64,000 nucleotides of DNA from Acidimicrobiaceae bacterium (GCA_003133325.1 PKXA01000028.1:24213-88212), one strand, 5' to 3'. Counted from the stretch's first letter, positions 33,569 to 42,509 are shown. Numbers and translations are program-made. Notes: generated by a model not told the origin, from the sequence alone.

Positions 33569-35092
33569 TTAGAGGTCATTTCCGGCATAAGAGAGGTTGA
33601 AGCTCTTGTTGACGAGGGGAAAGTCGGGGACGATCGTGTCGGCCAGGGCGACCGGGAGAGCGGGCCACGTGAGGAAGGATGGGTCCACGATCTTGACTCG
33701 TTGCAGCGTCCCATTGCCGTCGATCTCGACTCGGTGAACGACGGTGCCCCGCCATCCTTCGACGATGCCCGTCCCGTAGCCCGCACCCTCTGCATTTCGG
33801 TCGGACACGGAGGCTGCCAACGGCCCTTCACGGGACACGTAGTCGGAAAGGAGGCCCAGTGAGGCATCGACTTCGTCGCAGCGCACCAGGAATCTGGCGA
33901 GCACGTCCCCGGTGTCGCACCGAGCAGGCCGGAAATCGATTGATGGATCGATGAAGGGATGCGACATCCGGGCGTCGGTAACCAAGCCGGATGCCCGGGC
34001 GACCACACCCAGGACGCCAATCTCTTCTGCTTGCATGGCAGTCAGTACGGCCGTGCCGGTGAAGCGATCCATGACGATGCTGTTGGAGCGGGCCAAATCG
34101 ACGATGCGGTGGAACCGGTCGCCGATCTCTCGGAGCTGGTCGGTCCGAGGCAGCGAGCGGAGTGCAGCGCGCCCTGGGGTGATCCCTCCACGGAGCAGAC
34201 GGTGGCCGGTCACCGCTTCGTTGAGCCGTAGCAGTTGCTCGCGGAGGGTGAGCGCATGGGCGTTGGCCAAGCCGAAACCGGCGTCATTGCACAGTGCGCC
34301 CACGTCCGCCACATGGTTGTACACACGCTCGAGCTCGAGAAGAACAGCGCGCAATTCACTGACCCTGGGCGGTACCTCGATTCCGCAGGCCTCTTCGACG
34401 GCGAGGCAGTGGGCGAGGCTGTGGCTGACCGCGCTGTCCCCGGAGATCCGTTCGGCCAGGGCCGTCGCGGACTCCCTATCGCGACCTTCGAAGAGACGCT
34501 CTATCCCCTTGTGTGCGAACCAGAGCCTCGCCTTCATCTTCACGATGGTTTCGCCTACCACCCAAAATCGGAAGTGCCCGGGCTCGATGAGCCCAGCGTG
34601 GACCGGGCCGACCGGGATCTCGTAGATGCCCGGACCCTCGACGTTCACGAAGGGGTAGGGCTTGGCATCATCGATCATGGGGGGCTGAGGCCCGGCGTCC
34701 GAGCGCATCGGGTGCCAGTCGGAGGCCCAGTGCTGATGCAACACCAGCGGTCGGGGTTGGGGATGGCCGACCGGTTCGATGCCGAACAGATCGCGCATCT
34801 CCCGTTCGAATCGACCGGCAGGGAAGGACAGGTGTGCCAGCGACGGAATCCGCGGCTGATCGCGCCGCACCTCTACATGCAGCTCGACGCGCTGATCCGG
34901 CGGACCAATGCAGAAGAGATAGACGATCCGGAGCGGTCCATGGCTGTCGTGGGCGGCAACCAAGGCCAGGCGGTATCCGGCTGCCAACAACGCGGCGGCA
35001 GCGTCGACAAGTTCATCGGCCGCCAGTTTCAAGACAGCGCGCCTTGGTCTCTCGATCAAGAGATGGTCCGTGAGCGAGCTGCCCGCAGTCAT
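33569..35092 (-). CDS. HycE/NuoCD-like subunit of Ehr-type complex (no Ni-Fe ligands)
   Basis: 507-residue fusion of a NuoC-like domain (~1-140, 'FPAGRFEREMRDLFGIEPVGHPQPRPLVLH') and a NuoD/hydrogenase-large-subunit domain (~170-507, 'PVGPVHAGLIEPGHFRFWVVGETI'). In [NiFe] hydrogenases the N-terminal motif is RICGxC and the C-terminal one DPCxxC; here they read RISGDS and DPSFLTW, so all four metal-binding cysteines are absent. It therefore cannot be a functional Ni-Fe hydrogenase and matches energy-converting hydrogenase-related (Ehr) complexes. The ATG overlaps the upstream stop by four bases. It is the last structural gene of the operon. Confidence 0.9.
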   Translation of the reverse strand: MTAGSSLTDHLLIERPRRAVLKLAADELVDAAAALLAAGYRLALVAAHDSHGPLRIVYLFCIGPPDQRVELHVEVRRDQPRIPSLAHLSFPAGRFEREMRDLFGIEPVGHPQPRPLVLHQHWASDWHPMRSDAGPQPPMIDDAKPYPFVNVEGPGIYEIPVGPVHAGLIEPGHFRFWVVGETIVKMKARLWFAHKGIERLFEGRDRESATALAERISGDSAVSHSLAHCLAVEEACGIEVPPRVSELRAVLLELERVYNHVADVGALCNDAGFGLANAHALTLREQLLRLNEAVTGHRLLRGGITPGRAALRSLPRTDQLREIGDRFHRIVDLARSNSIVMDRFTGTAVLTAMQAEEIGVLGVVARASGLVTDARMSHPFIDPSIDFRPARCDTGDVLARFLVRCDEVDASLGLLSDYVSREGPLAASVSDRNAEGAGYGTGIVEGWRGTVVHRVEIDGNGTLQRVKIVDPSFLTWPALPVALADTIVPDFPLVNKSFNLSYAGNDL

Positions 35093-36549
35093 CTGGCGAC
35101 CACCTGGGCGGCGGCGCGCAACAGGCCGGCGAGGGGCCACGCCAGCACGCCAAGGACAGCACAGCCGACGAGTGCGCCCACGAGGGGAACGGTGACAATT
35201 GCCGGTGTCTTGTGCGCCCGCTCTCCATCGGGTCCCGCGCCGAAGAGTAGGTGGCGACCGTGGGACATCATGGCGGCGAAGATCACCGCCATGCACAAGA
35301 GGGAAATGGCTGCCGCCCACCCGAGGCCGACTTCGGTCTCGGCCCGGACCATATTTAGCTCGCTCACGAAGAGGCTGAACGGCGGCAGCCCGAGCAGGGC
35401 GACGAGCCCGAAGGCGAAAAGGCCCCCAAGAGCGGGTCGCCGGACCAAGAGGGCCCTTACTTGGGCGATCTCGCTGGTCCCCTCGGTGTGGAGGATTTCA
35501 CCCGAGGTGAGGAAGAGCACCCCCTTGGCAAGGCCATGCCCGAGGATATGCAGCAGCACGGCAGCGATGGCAAGACGAGATCCTGCCGCGGCCCCGAGGG
35601 CAATGAGTCCCATGTGCTCCATGCTGCTGTAGGCGAGCATTCGCTTGTAGTCGCGTTGGCTGAGCAACAGAGAAGCGGCGATCACCAGAGAAAGCAAGCC
35701 CACCGCCACCAGGAGAGTGCGCGGGAAGGCGACGCCCAGGGCACCATCGGCGATCGCTTTGAACCGCAACAGGGCGTAGAAGGCGACCGTGAGGAGCACC
35801 CCGGACATGAGGGCGGACACCGGGGCTGGTGCCTGGCTGTGAGCGTCAGGGAGCCAACTGTGCATGGGGGCCAAGCCAACCTTGGTGCCGTAGCCGAGGA
35901 CGAGTAGCGCAATAGCGAGACGCATGACCCCCGGATTGAGCTGATGGGACACGGCCATCAGGGACGTCCAGTCCAGATTGGCGTGCAGGTGGTGCCCTAC
36001 GTGGAGCGCGGCGAGATAGACGAGCACGGTGCCTAGGAAGGCCATGGCGATACCGACTGAGCAGATCACGATGTACTTCCACGAGGCCTCGAGCGATCCT
36101 CGGGTTCGGCGGTGTCCAACCAGGAAGGTGGTGATGATCGTCGTGGCCTCGACTGCCACCCACATGACCCCCACGTTTCCGGCCAACACGGCGAGGAGCA
36201 TGGCGGTCATGAAGCCGAGGACGAGCACGCTGTAGAGCGAGGCGTGACGACGGCTGCAACGGCCGGTGGTGATCTCGGCGTCGAGATAGCGCACGCTCTG
36301 CCACGTGGCCAGGACCCCGATGATCCCGATCACAATGACCATGAAGGCACTGAGGGCATCGACGCGGAGGGTTCCGCCGAGCGCGGCAACCGGCAACCCG
36401 TGCACTACCCGCACCGCCAGGCCCACTCCACAGAGGAGGACGACGCCGATCGCTGCAGTGGAGAGCCAGCCGACCCAGCGACGCCATGGCGCCATGGCCG
36501 ATGCGATGCCGGCGGCGAAGGGAACAGCGAGTGCGACGAGGGCCAGCAT
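35089..36549 (-). CDS. HyfF/NuoN-like proton-translocating membrane subunit
   Basis: 486-residue polytopic protein (about 14 helices) of the NuoL/M/N-MrpD family. Antiporter-type signatures include 'MWVAVEATTIITTFLVGHRRTRGSLEASWKYIVICSVG' and 'GYGTKVGLAPMHSWLPDAHSQAPAPVSALMSG', containing the conserved Glu, Lys and His of the ion channel. It should translocate H+ or Na+ for the complex. Start codon overlaps the previous stop by one base (TGATG); the longer track ORF is an out-of-frame extension. Confidence 0.92.
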   Translation of the reverse strand: MLALVALAVPFAAGIASAMAPWRRWVGWLSTAAIGVVLLCGVGLAVRVVHGLPVAALGGTLRVDALSAFMVIVIGIIGVLATWQSVRYLDAEITTGRCSRRHASLYSVLVLGFMTAMLLAVLAGNVGVMWVAVEATTIITTFLVGHRRTRGSLEASWKYIVICSVGIAMAFLGTVLVYLAALHVGHHLHANLDWTSLMAVSHQLNPGVMRLAIALLVLGYGTKVGLAPMHSWLPDAHSQAPAPVSALMSGVLLTVAFYALLRFKAIADGALGVAFPRTLLVAVGLLSLVIAASLLLSQRDYKRMLAYSSMEHMGLIALGAAAGSRLAIAAVLLHILGHGLAKGVLFLTSGEILHTEGTSEIAQVRALLVRRPALGGLFAFGLVALLGLPPFSLFVSELNMVRAETEVGLGWAAAISLLCMAVIFAAMMSHGRHLLFGAGPDGERAHKTPAIVTVPLVGALVGCAVLGVLAWPLAGLLRAAAQVVAR

Positions 36550-37208
36550 CAGTCGCGCAGCTCTCGTAGCTGGTCGAGGTCGAGGACCCCGAACTCCGAC
36601 CACATCTGCGCCGCGAGTACCCGCAGGACGACGACGGCCAGAAGGACGTCGAGCGATGCGCCCAGTTCGACCAGGAGGGGGACGCCGGCCGTAGCGAGAA
36701 ACGCGACCAGGGCGATTCCGTTGTCGACGAGGAGCAGGCCGACGATCTGGGAGACGGCCTTGCGTCGGACCACCATGGAGAAGAACCCGATGAGCAGAGT
36801 GGCGAAGCCGAGGGGAACGAACCGGCCGGCGGTTGTCGGGATGAGCGCGACCACGGGCTGGGTGGCACCATAGGCAAGGAAGGTGAGCGCCGCGGCACCA
36901 ACCAGCGACGCGGGGACGTTCACGATCGGAGATGCTTCCCGACCGGTCGGGCTGCTGGTCACGACCCGTCCGAGCAGGGTCGGGATCACCGCACCTTTGG
37001 ATGCCATGACCAGGCAGGCCACCACGATGAGGACGGCGTCGTGCTGGCGAATGCCGAGGATGAGAGCGACCGCCCCAAGAGCGAAACCCTGGACCGCGAG
37101 CGCCTTTACGACCGCGGAGAGCGAGCGGCGCCACAACGTGACCACCGCGCAGACAAGGATCACTCCGGACATGAGTTCGAGTGTGCTGGCGTAGGCGGGT
37201 CCGTTCAT
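36549..37208 (-). CDS. HyfE/NuoK-like membrane subunit
   Basis: 219-residue membrane protein with about six or seven helices, the HyfE type (a NuoK-like core, 'AVVKALAVQGFALGAVALILG', plus extra helices). 'LLLVDNGIALVAFLATAGVPLLVELGASLDVLLAVVVLRVL' is characteristic. ATG at 37208 overlaps the HyfC stop. The track ORF to 37961 includes a shadow of hyfC. Structural subunit of the membrane arm. Confidence 0.9.
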   Translation of the reverse strand: MNGPAYASTLELMSGVILVCAVVTLWRRSLSAVVKALAVQGFALGAVALILGIRQHDAVLIVVACLVMASKGAVIPTLLGRVVTSSPTGREASPIVNVPASLVGAAALTFLAYGATQPVVALIPTTAGRFVPLGFATLLIGFFSMVVRRKAVSQIVGLLLVDNGIALVAFLATAGVPLLVELGASLDVLLAVVVLRVLAAQMWSEFGVLDLDQLRELRD

Positions 37209-38167
37209 CGGACCACCATTGCGGTGACGGCGCCGAGCATGGCCAGGACAAAGCCACCGGCGAGCAGTTCGGGCACCCGGAAGAGCCGGAGTTTTCCACT
37301 GAAGACCTCGAAGGTGGCGATGGCGATTCCTGCCAGTGCCACCTTGCCTGCGAGCGCTCCGAGCCCTATGACGAAGCTGACCGCTCCGGATCGGTCCGCT
37401 ACCCCCCAAGGAACAAGGAGGTTGACGAGCAGGCCGAGGAGCAGGGTGAGGCGCATGGATTCGCCGAGGGTTACGAGCCCGAGGTCGGGACCGGCGTACT
37501 CGAGGACCATGGCCTCGTGGATCATGGTGAGTTCGAGGTGGGTGTTCGGATTGTCGACGGGGAGGCGGCCGCTCTCGGCCAGAATAATGACGACGAATGA
37601 ACCGAGGGCCAGGATCCGCTCTGGGCTGGCGATCATCTGTGGGTGGGCTAATCCCATGTGGACGAGAACCGGAAGGTTGGAGGTATGCGCCGGAATCGAC
37701 ATGGCCAAGATGGCGACGAGCAGGGCGGGCTCGGCCAGTGCGCCGATCGTCATTGCCCGGCTCGAGCCCATGCCGCCGAACGGGGTTCCGGTGTCGAGAG
37801 CGCCGAGGGCCAGCGATACCGAGCCCAGCAGCAACACGAAGACGATGGCGAAGAAGTCCGCACTTTGCCCGAGTGGTGGACGAGTCGTGGCCAGGGGGGA
37901 GATCGCCACAACTACCATCGCGGTGGCAACCAGGACTACCGGCGCAGCCACGAAGACCCAACTGGCCTCCTCGGGACGCATCCGCTGCTTGGTGAAGAGC
38001 TTGCGCAGGTCGAGGAGCGGCTGGCGGACCGGGGGTCCTATGCGGCCTTCGAGACGGCTGCGGACCTTGCGCATCACGCCGACAAGCAGCAGACCGCCCA
38101 CGGCCACCGTGACAATCTGGGCACCTGCCACCAGCACAGCCCCAGCCACTTCTTCGAAACCGGTCAT
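37205..38167 (-). CDS. HyfC/NuoH-like membrane subunit
   Basis: 320-residue NuoH/HycD-type subunit linking the membrane and peripheral arms. Seen are 'RQPLLDLRKLFTKQ' (NuoH-type cytoplasmic loop), 'PLATTRPPLG', and 'ESGRLPVDNPNTHLELTMIHEAMVLEYAGPDLGL', the strongly conserved loop near the quinone-type cavity. About eight helices. It overlaps both neighbours by a few bases, so the operon is translationally coupled. Confidence 0.93.
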   Translation of the reverse strand: MTGFEEVAGAVLVAGAQIVTVAVGGLLLVGVMRKVRSRLEGRIGPPVRQPLLDLRKLFTKQRMRPEEASWVFVAAPVVLVATAMVVVAISPLATTRPPLGQSADFFAIVFVLLLGSVSLALGALDTGTPFGGMGSSRAMTIGALAEPALLVAILAMSIPAHTSNLPVLVHMGLAHPQMIASPERILALGSFVVIILAESGRLPVDNPNTHLELTMIHEAMVLEYAGPDLGLVTLGESMRLTLLLGLLVNLLVPWGVADRSGAVSFVIGLGALAGKVALAGIAIATFEVFSGKLRLFRVPELLAGGFVLAMLGAVTAMVVR

Positions 38168-40185
38168 GTGATGGCTGCCAAGATCAGGACCAAGGCAACG
38201 AGTCCATAGGCAAGATAGCGATGCACGCTACCGTTCTGCAGACCGCGGACCCGCTGTCCCCACCAGCGCACGGCGCGGATCACCGGTCGGTAGATGCTCT
38301 GCTCGATGATGTCGCCGATGGACGTCCGATAGGTGATCTTCTCGACGTAGTAGCGGGACTCGGCCAGGTGACTCACATCGAGGTCACGATCGGGACGAAC
38401 CACGTCGTCGAACACCTGCTGCAGCGGTTCGGCGAACGAGGTCGCGGTGTACTGCATTCTGGCCGTTTGCAGCTCACGACCTGATCCCCATGGCTCAGTT
38501 CGCCGAAGTGCGGGCTGAGGGGTGAATCGGCGTCGTGCAAGTTGACGGAGGGCAATGACGCCTCCGATGGCCAAGGCCAAGCCGGCGGCGAGTAGCGCCG
38601 GTGCCAGCATGCCCTGGAGGCCTGCCAGATGAAGATCGACCGAACCGCGCACGGTGGCGAGTGGAGCGCCGGGGACCGCGCTTGCCGCAGCGCGCCCGAG
38701 TGCGGGCAGGATGATCACGGGAGCGAGGCCGAGCACCACACACAATCCGGCGAGCATCCCGGCGCCCAGTTGCATCGAGCGAGGTACCTCGTGAGCGGCG
38801 GCGGCCTCCACCGATCGAGGGCGGCCGAGGAAACCCACCCCAATCGCCTTCACGAACGCGGCGGCAGTGAGTCCCCCGGTGAGAGCCAACGCGGCCACCC
38901 CCAGGGGGATGGCGATGGCGACAGCCGTGGACGACGTCGGCAATCCGTGCAGCAAGCTCTGGAACACCAGCCATTCGCCCACGAATCCGTTGAGTGGGGG
39001 CAGGGCAGCGATGGAGAGTGCTCCGACCATGAAGATCGCCCCGGTGATCGGCATTCGGCGCATGAGGCCGCCGAGCTGGTCGAGGTCGCGGGTGCCCGTG
39101 GCCACTTGGACGGAGCCGGCGGACAGAAAGAGGCTTCCCTTGAAGGCAGCATGATTCACTGTCAGGAGTAGGGCTGCCACCATGGCAACCGCCGCAATCG
39201 TTCGATGGCCGCTGGCTGCGAACATTCCCGATGCACCCACGCCGATGAGGACGAGACCCATGTTGTCTGCTGTCGAGTAGGCGAGCAATCGCTTCAAATC
39301 GGTGCTGGTTGCGGCATGGAGCGCACCGAAGAGAGCAGAAACGACCCCCATGGCGGTCACCATCAGCCACCACCAGACCGGGCCACCGCCGAGCAGCCGA
39401 TCGCCGACCAAGACGATCCCATAGATGCCGAGGTTGACCATGGCTCCGGACATCAGCGCTGAGACCGGGCTCGGCGCCTCGGCGTGAGCCTTCGGAAGCC
39501 AAACGTGCAAGGGCACCGCCCCCGCTTTCGAACCGAATCCGAGGATGGCGAGGACGAACGCCGTGTTGCGAACGACACCTGGTAGGTGGCGGGCATGGAC
39601 ACGGATGGCAGCGAAAGTCTGGTCTCCGGCATGAGCAGAAAGCAACACCAGGGCGAAGAGGATGGTCGCCGCCCCGACGTGGGTCATCACCGCGTACCAC
39701 TGTGCAGCGCTGCGCGTCTCCTCGCTCCTTCGATGATCGACGAGCACGAGCACGAGTGACGCCAACGCCATGAGCTCCCACAGCACGAGGAAGGTGGCCA
39801 CGCTCCCTGCCATTGGTACCAACAGCATGCTGGTGACGAACAGTGGCAGGGCGGCCGAGGTTGTGCGCGTTGACAGGCCGTGGCTCGCATAGCCGAGCCA
39901 GTAGAGGGTCGAGGCGATGGCCACAACAGCGGTCACCACGACGAAGACCGCTCCGAGCGGATCGAGGACCATGGTCACGCCGGTGAGTGGAAGGATCTGG
40001 GATGAGTTCAGCACTAACGACTGCCCCGTATGCAGCACCGCGAGAGCGCCGAAGAGCGCGGCGATGCACGATCCCCAGGTGAGTACTACCGCGGCCCAAA
40101 CTCGGGTCTTGGCGGGGAGTGCGCCCCCGGCGATTGCCGCGGCAGAACCAGCGGCCGCCGTGATGACCAAGCTGACGTTGCTCAC
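38164..40185 (-). CDS. HyfB/NuoL-like proton-translocating membrane subunit
   Basis: 673-residue antiporter-type subunit. 'FLVLWELMALASLVLVLVDHRR', 'GFGSKAGAVPLHVWLPKAHAEAPSPVSALMSG' and 'HAAFKGSLFLSAGSV' are the usual channel motifs. An extra hydrophobic C-terminal region after residue 480 includes the lateral-helix-like stretch and a final anchor (YLAYGLVALVLILAAI). The GTG at 40185 overlaps the preceding stop (GTGA). A second ion channel of the complex along with HyfF. Confidence 0.92.
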   Translation of the reverse strand: MSNVSLVITAAAGSAAAIAGGALPAKTRVWAAVVLTWGSCIAALFGALAVLHTGQSLVLNSSQILPLTGVTMVLDPLGAVFVVVTAVVAIASTLYWLGYASHGLSTRTTSAALPLFVTSMLLVPMAGSVATFLVLWELMALASLVLVLVDHRRSEETRSAAQWYAVMTHVGAATILFALVLLSAHAGDQTFAAIRVHARHLPGVVRNTAFVLAILGFGSKAGAVPLHVWLPKAHAEAPSPVSALMSGAMVNLGIYGIVLVGDRLLGGGPVWWWLMVTAMGVVSALFGALHAATSTDLKRLLAYSTADNMGLVLIGVGASGMFAASGHRTIAAVAMVAALLLTVNHAAFKGSLFLSAGSVQVATGTRDLDQLGGLMRRMPITGAIFMVGALSIAALPPLNGFVGEWLVFQSLLHGLPTSSTAVAIAIPLGVAALALTGGLTAAAFVKAIGVGFLGRPRSVEAAAAHEVPRSMQLGAGMLAGLCVVLGLAPVIILPALGRAAASAVPGAPLATVRGSVDLHLAGLQGMLAPALLAAGLALAIGGVIALRQLARRRFTPQPALRRTEPWGSGRELQTARMQYTATSFAEPLQQVFDDVVRPDRDLDVSHLAESRYYVEKITYRTSIGDIIEQSIYRPVIRAVRWWGQRVRGLQNGSVHRYLAYGLVALVLILAAIT

Positions 40186-40670
40186 CGCCCGGTAAGACTC
40201 CGCAGTGCTCGAATGATCGCCTCGGGGTGGGGAGGGCAGCCAGCAACCTGTACATCGACCGGCACGACATCGGCTACGGCGCCGGCGACGCCGTAGCCGC
40301 CTTTGAACACTCCGCAGTCGCGTGCACAATCGCCGACGGCGAAGACCATCCGCGGCTCCGGCATGGCCTCAAAGGTCTTCTTGAGGGGGCCGACCATGTT
40401 CTTGGTGACGGGGCCGGTGACCACGAGCGCATCGGCGTGTCTGGGTGATGCAACCAAGCGGGCTCCGAAGCGCTCCGCGTCGTATACCGGCCCGAAGGCG
40501 GAGGCAATCTCGAGTTCGCAGCCGTTGCATGAGCCGGCATCGACGTGGCGGAGCTGGAGTGATCCGCCGAGCGTATGGCGAACGCCGACAGCGGGGGCCG
40601 GCGGGGCGCCTAAGCCATCGGTGGCGGTGTGGGGGTGGATCATCGCCTGCAGGACTGATCGAATCGTCAT
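40182..40670 (-). CDS. HycG/NuoB-like [4Fe-4S] subunit
   Basis: 162-residue small subunit. Cluster-binding cysteines are kept: 'AGSCNGCELEI' (two), 'GDCARDCGVFKGG' and 'VAGCPPHPEAI', so the proximal [4Fe-4S] cluster (N2 equivalent) should be bound. It passes electrons to or from the NuoCD-like subunit. It is first in the six-gene operon. ATG 40670 has only a weak ribosome site; an internal ATG nine codons on (MIHPH) is an alternative. No ferredoxin-like HycB/HyfH subunit is present nearby, so the electron donor is unknown. Confidence 0.92.
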   Translation of the reverse strand: MTIRSVLQAMIHPHTATDGLGAPPAPAVGVRHTLGGSLQLRHVDAGSCNGCELEIASAFGPVYDAERFGARLVASPRHADALVVTGPVTKNMVGPLKKTFEAMPEPRMVFAVGDCARDCGVFKGGYGVAGAVADVVPVDVQVAGCPPHPEAIIRALRSLTGR

Positions 40671-40699
40671 CGGTGCCGGTGCCCCCTGAGCAGGTGAGT

Positions 40700-40729
40700 A
40701 TTAAACTGACATTATCGTCAGGACGTCAA
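40700..40729 (-). promoter_or_regulatory. Predicted promoter of the Ehr operon with operator-like repeat in spacer
   Basis: Minus-strand TTGACG (40724-40729), 18-bp spacer, TTTAAT (40700-40705), about 30 bp before the first start codon. The spacer contains the inverted repeat CTGAC-N6-GTCAG (40706-40721), a plausible binding site for the Rv0081-like repressor encoded at the operon end. Confidence 0.55.
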
Positions 40730-40796
40730 TCTATCATCCCAACGTGTTTGTGCCGACGTCCTTGTCCGCAGCGATGGCGCTTCGTCCGCTGTATGT

Positions 40797-41063
40797 TCAC
40801 CCACGATCGCGGGAGAGGGCCGCACCCGAAATCTGGCGGGGGGTGTCCGTCGAACCGCCGAGTAGTGGCAATGGTTCGCCACAACGGGGACAACTGGAGC
40901 CGCCCGGGTTGACCGAGCGCGATACACAACGCCAGCAGCTCGAACAAACCACGGCAGCCGCTTCTTCTCGTCCACGGGATGAACCCTCCGGCCACCCGGA
41001 TGGGTCTCGCTGGTGATGCCCCCGCTGGACGGCAAGCTCGTTCTCGTCGTAGTCGGTCCGCAT
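40797..41063 (-). CDS. Small zinc-ribbon-like protein
   Basis: 88 residues with a possible zinc-binding knuckle pair, VVCSSCWRC ... SCPRCGEPL (~38-63). The ATG at 41063 has AGGGG four bases upstream and an unusually A/T-rich region with a palindrome 30-60 bp before it, both in favour of a real gene. The flanks are low-complexity and polar. It lies upstream of the Ehr operon on the same strand but that operon has its own promoter. Function unknown; possibly a small regulator or redox-linked adaptor. Opposing ORFs here look like shadows. Confidence 0.45.
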   Translation of the reverse strand: MRTDYDENELAVQRGHHQRDPSGWPEGSSRGREEAAAVVCSSCWRCVSRSVNPGGSSCPRCGEPLPLLGGSTDTPRQISGAALSRDRG

Positions 41064-41093
41064 GATCCCCTATCGTTGAATCGAATAACAGAC

Positions 41094-41107
41094 TGATGAT
41101 ATCATCA
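41094..41107. promoter_or_regulatory. 14-bp palindrome in A/T-rich patch
   Basis: TGATGATATCATCA is a perfect palindrome inside the most A/T-rich stretch of the window (about 41080-41130), upstream of the zinc-ribbon ORF (minus) and 103 bp past the stop of the isocitrate-dehydrogenase-like gene. Likely operator or promoter region. Confidence 0.55.
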
Positions 41108-41209
41108 ATTTATAATCTAATAATATATGTGGCAGGGTGAGATGGCCGTCACCGGGTCCCCGGTGGATGTAAGCGACGGTTCCTCGACGGGTGAGCCAAT
41201 CTCGTCCGA

Positions 41210-42298
41210 TCACGGTTGGGCCGCCGTACGATTCACTAATCTCGCAAGAACTTCGTCGACGACCTCGGTGGTGGAGGCATCGCCTCCGAGGTCAAAGGTC
41301 CGGATGCCATCTGCAGCAGCACCAAGGGTGGCGTCGCGAATGGCGTGAGCCGCGTTGGCGACGGCGGGGCTTCCTCGGGTGGCCGCGTGGTCCAAGACGG
41401 CTGCGCAGGCCAGCAGCATCGCCATCGGGTTGGCGACATCCTTGCCGGCAAGGGATGGTGCCGTGCCGTGTGGCGCCTCGGCCATGGCCACCGACGGACG
41501 GAGATCTTCGTCGAGCGCCAGAAGAACTGATTCGGAACCCGCAATCGAGCCGAAGAGGGCCAGCACGAGATCGGACAGACAATCTCCATCTCGGTTCAGT
41601 GCCGGAATCACGAGCGCTTGGTCGCTCGCCTCTGTCAAGAGACCGGCATAGGCAGCGTCGATCAACGTAGGGCGGTACCGAACGTCACGATGGCGCGTTG
41701 CGGCGGCATCCATCTCCTCCTTCAACAGCCCCTCGTAGAGTGCCGAAACCGTCCACTTCGGACCTCCATAGACGCATGCATCCATGGAGGCTGCGGTCCG
41801 AAACGAGTACTCAGCCACCGCTCGGCATGTCCCGCGATCGATACGCTCGGTCCGCCACGCCTGTTCGTCTTTGGTGCCTGGAGTCCCAGTTCGCTTCTCC
41901 TCTGCACCGTAGGCGTCACCGACCGCCATACGCACAACGACGATCGGGTGCACAACAGGCGCCAGAGGAACGACACCGGGGATGCGCCGTCCTGTCCGCA
42001 CGATCACCGAACCACCGACTCCTTCTCTGAGGATGCGGTTGGGTGAACCAACGTCTCCAACTTCTGGGGGCGTAATGGTTGCCGCTTTCAATCCGAGCCC
42101 GACCGCGAGCATGGCCTCGGCGGCTTCGCTGACCACCCCATTGTGGGTCCGCCGCCGATTCTCCAATGAGAGATCGAACCGCTGGAGCTCGATCGGAACC
42201 CCGAGCACAGTGGCGTCGAGGACGCGTAATGCCTGCTCGAGGAGCTCTTGTCCCGTCTCGTCTCCTTCGCAGACCACCAGTGTTGTTTGATCGACCAT
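41210..42298 (-). CDS. Isocitrate/isopropylmalate dehydrogenase-family protein (divergent IDH-like)
   Basis: 362-residue beta-decarboxylating dehydrogenase resembling eukaryotic-type NADP-isocitrate dehydrogenase in order of motifs: 'GSPNRILREGVGGS' (SxN...R substrate loop), 'VVRMAVGDAYG', 'GGPKWTV' (catalytic Lys), 'TLIDAAYAGL', 'NRDGDCLSDLVL' (metal Asp pair), 'EAPHGTAPSLAGKD'. By alignment from memory to human IDH1, equivalents of Arg132, Tyr139, Lys212, Asp252, Asp275 and Asp279 are present, but those of Arg109 and Arg140 are not. Substrate may therefore differ from isocitrate. An alternative start is the ATG at 42319. Unknown ORF 42510-42866 precedes it on the strand. Confidence 0.78.
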   Translation of the reverse strand: MVDQTTLVVCEGDETGQELLEQALRVLDATVLGVPIELQRFDLSLENRRRTHNGVVSEAAEAMLAVGLGLKAATITPPEVGDVGSPNRILREGVGGSVIVRTGRRIPGVVPLAPVVHPIVVVRMAVGDAYGAEEKRTGTPGTKDEQAWRTERIDRGTCRAVAEYSFRTAASMDACVYGGPKWTVSALYEGLLKEEMDAAATRHRDVRYRPTLIDAAYAGLLTEASDQALVIPALNRDGDCLSDLVLALFGSIAGSESVLLALDEDLRPSVAMAEAPHGTAPSLAGKDVANPMAMLLACAAVLDHAATRGSPAVANAAHAIRDATLGAAADGIRTFDLGGDASTTEVVDEVLARLVNRTAAQP

Positions 42299-42509
42299 GG
42301 TGTCGAAGCTCGCACACATTACGAGGCACCTGCCAACGCAGCTCCGATGAACGCCCATTGCTCGGCATGTACCCTGCCCGATACCGGTGAGCTCTCTGGG
42401 CAGTTCGTCGGTAGTGAGCGGCATACCCAGGCGGCATTTGCGGGGTGGCTCGACCAGTTCTCATCGTGAGCATTCGACACCCATGCCATTGGGCCTTGGC
42501 AAAGAGTCT

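Noticed and set aside
33569-35092. Annotation as [NiFe]-hydrogenase large subunit
   Set aside because: All four metal-ligand cysteines are missing (RISGDS, DPSFLTW).
34235-35632. 465-codon plus-strand ORF opposite the HycE- and HyfF-like genes
   Set aside because: Antisense shadow; no conserved residues.
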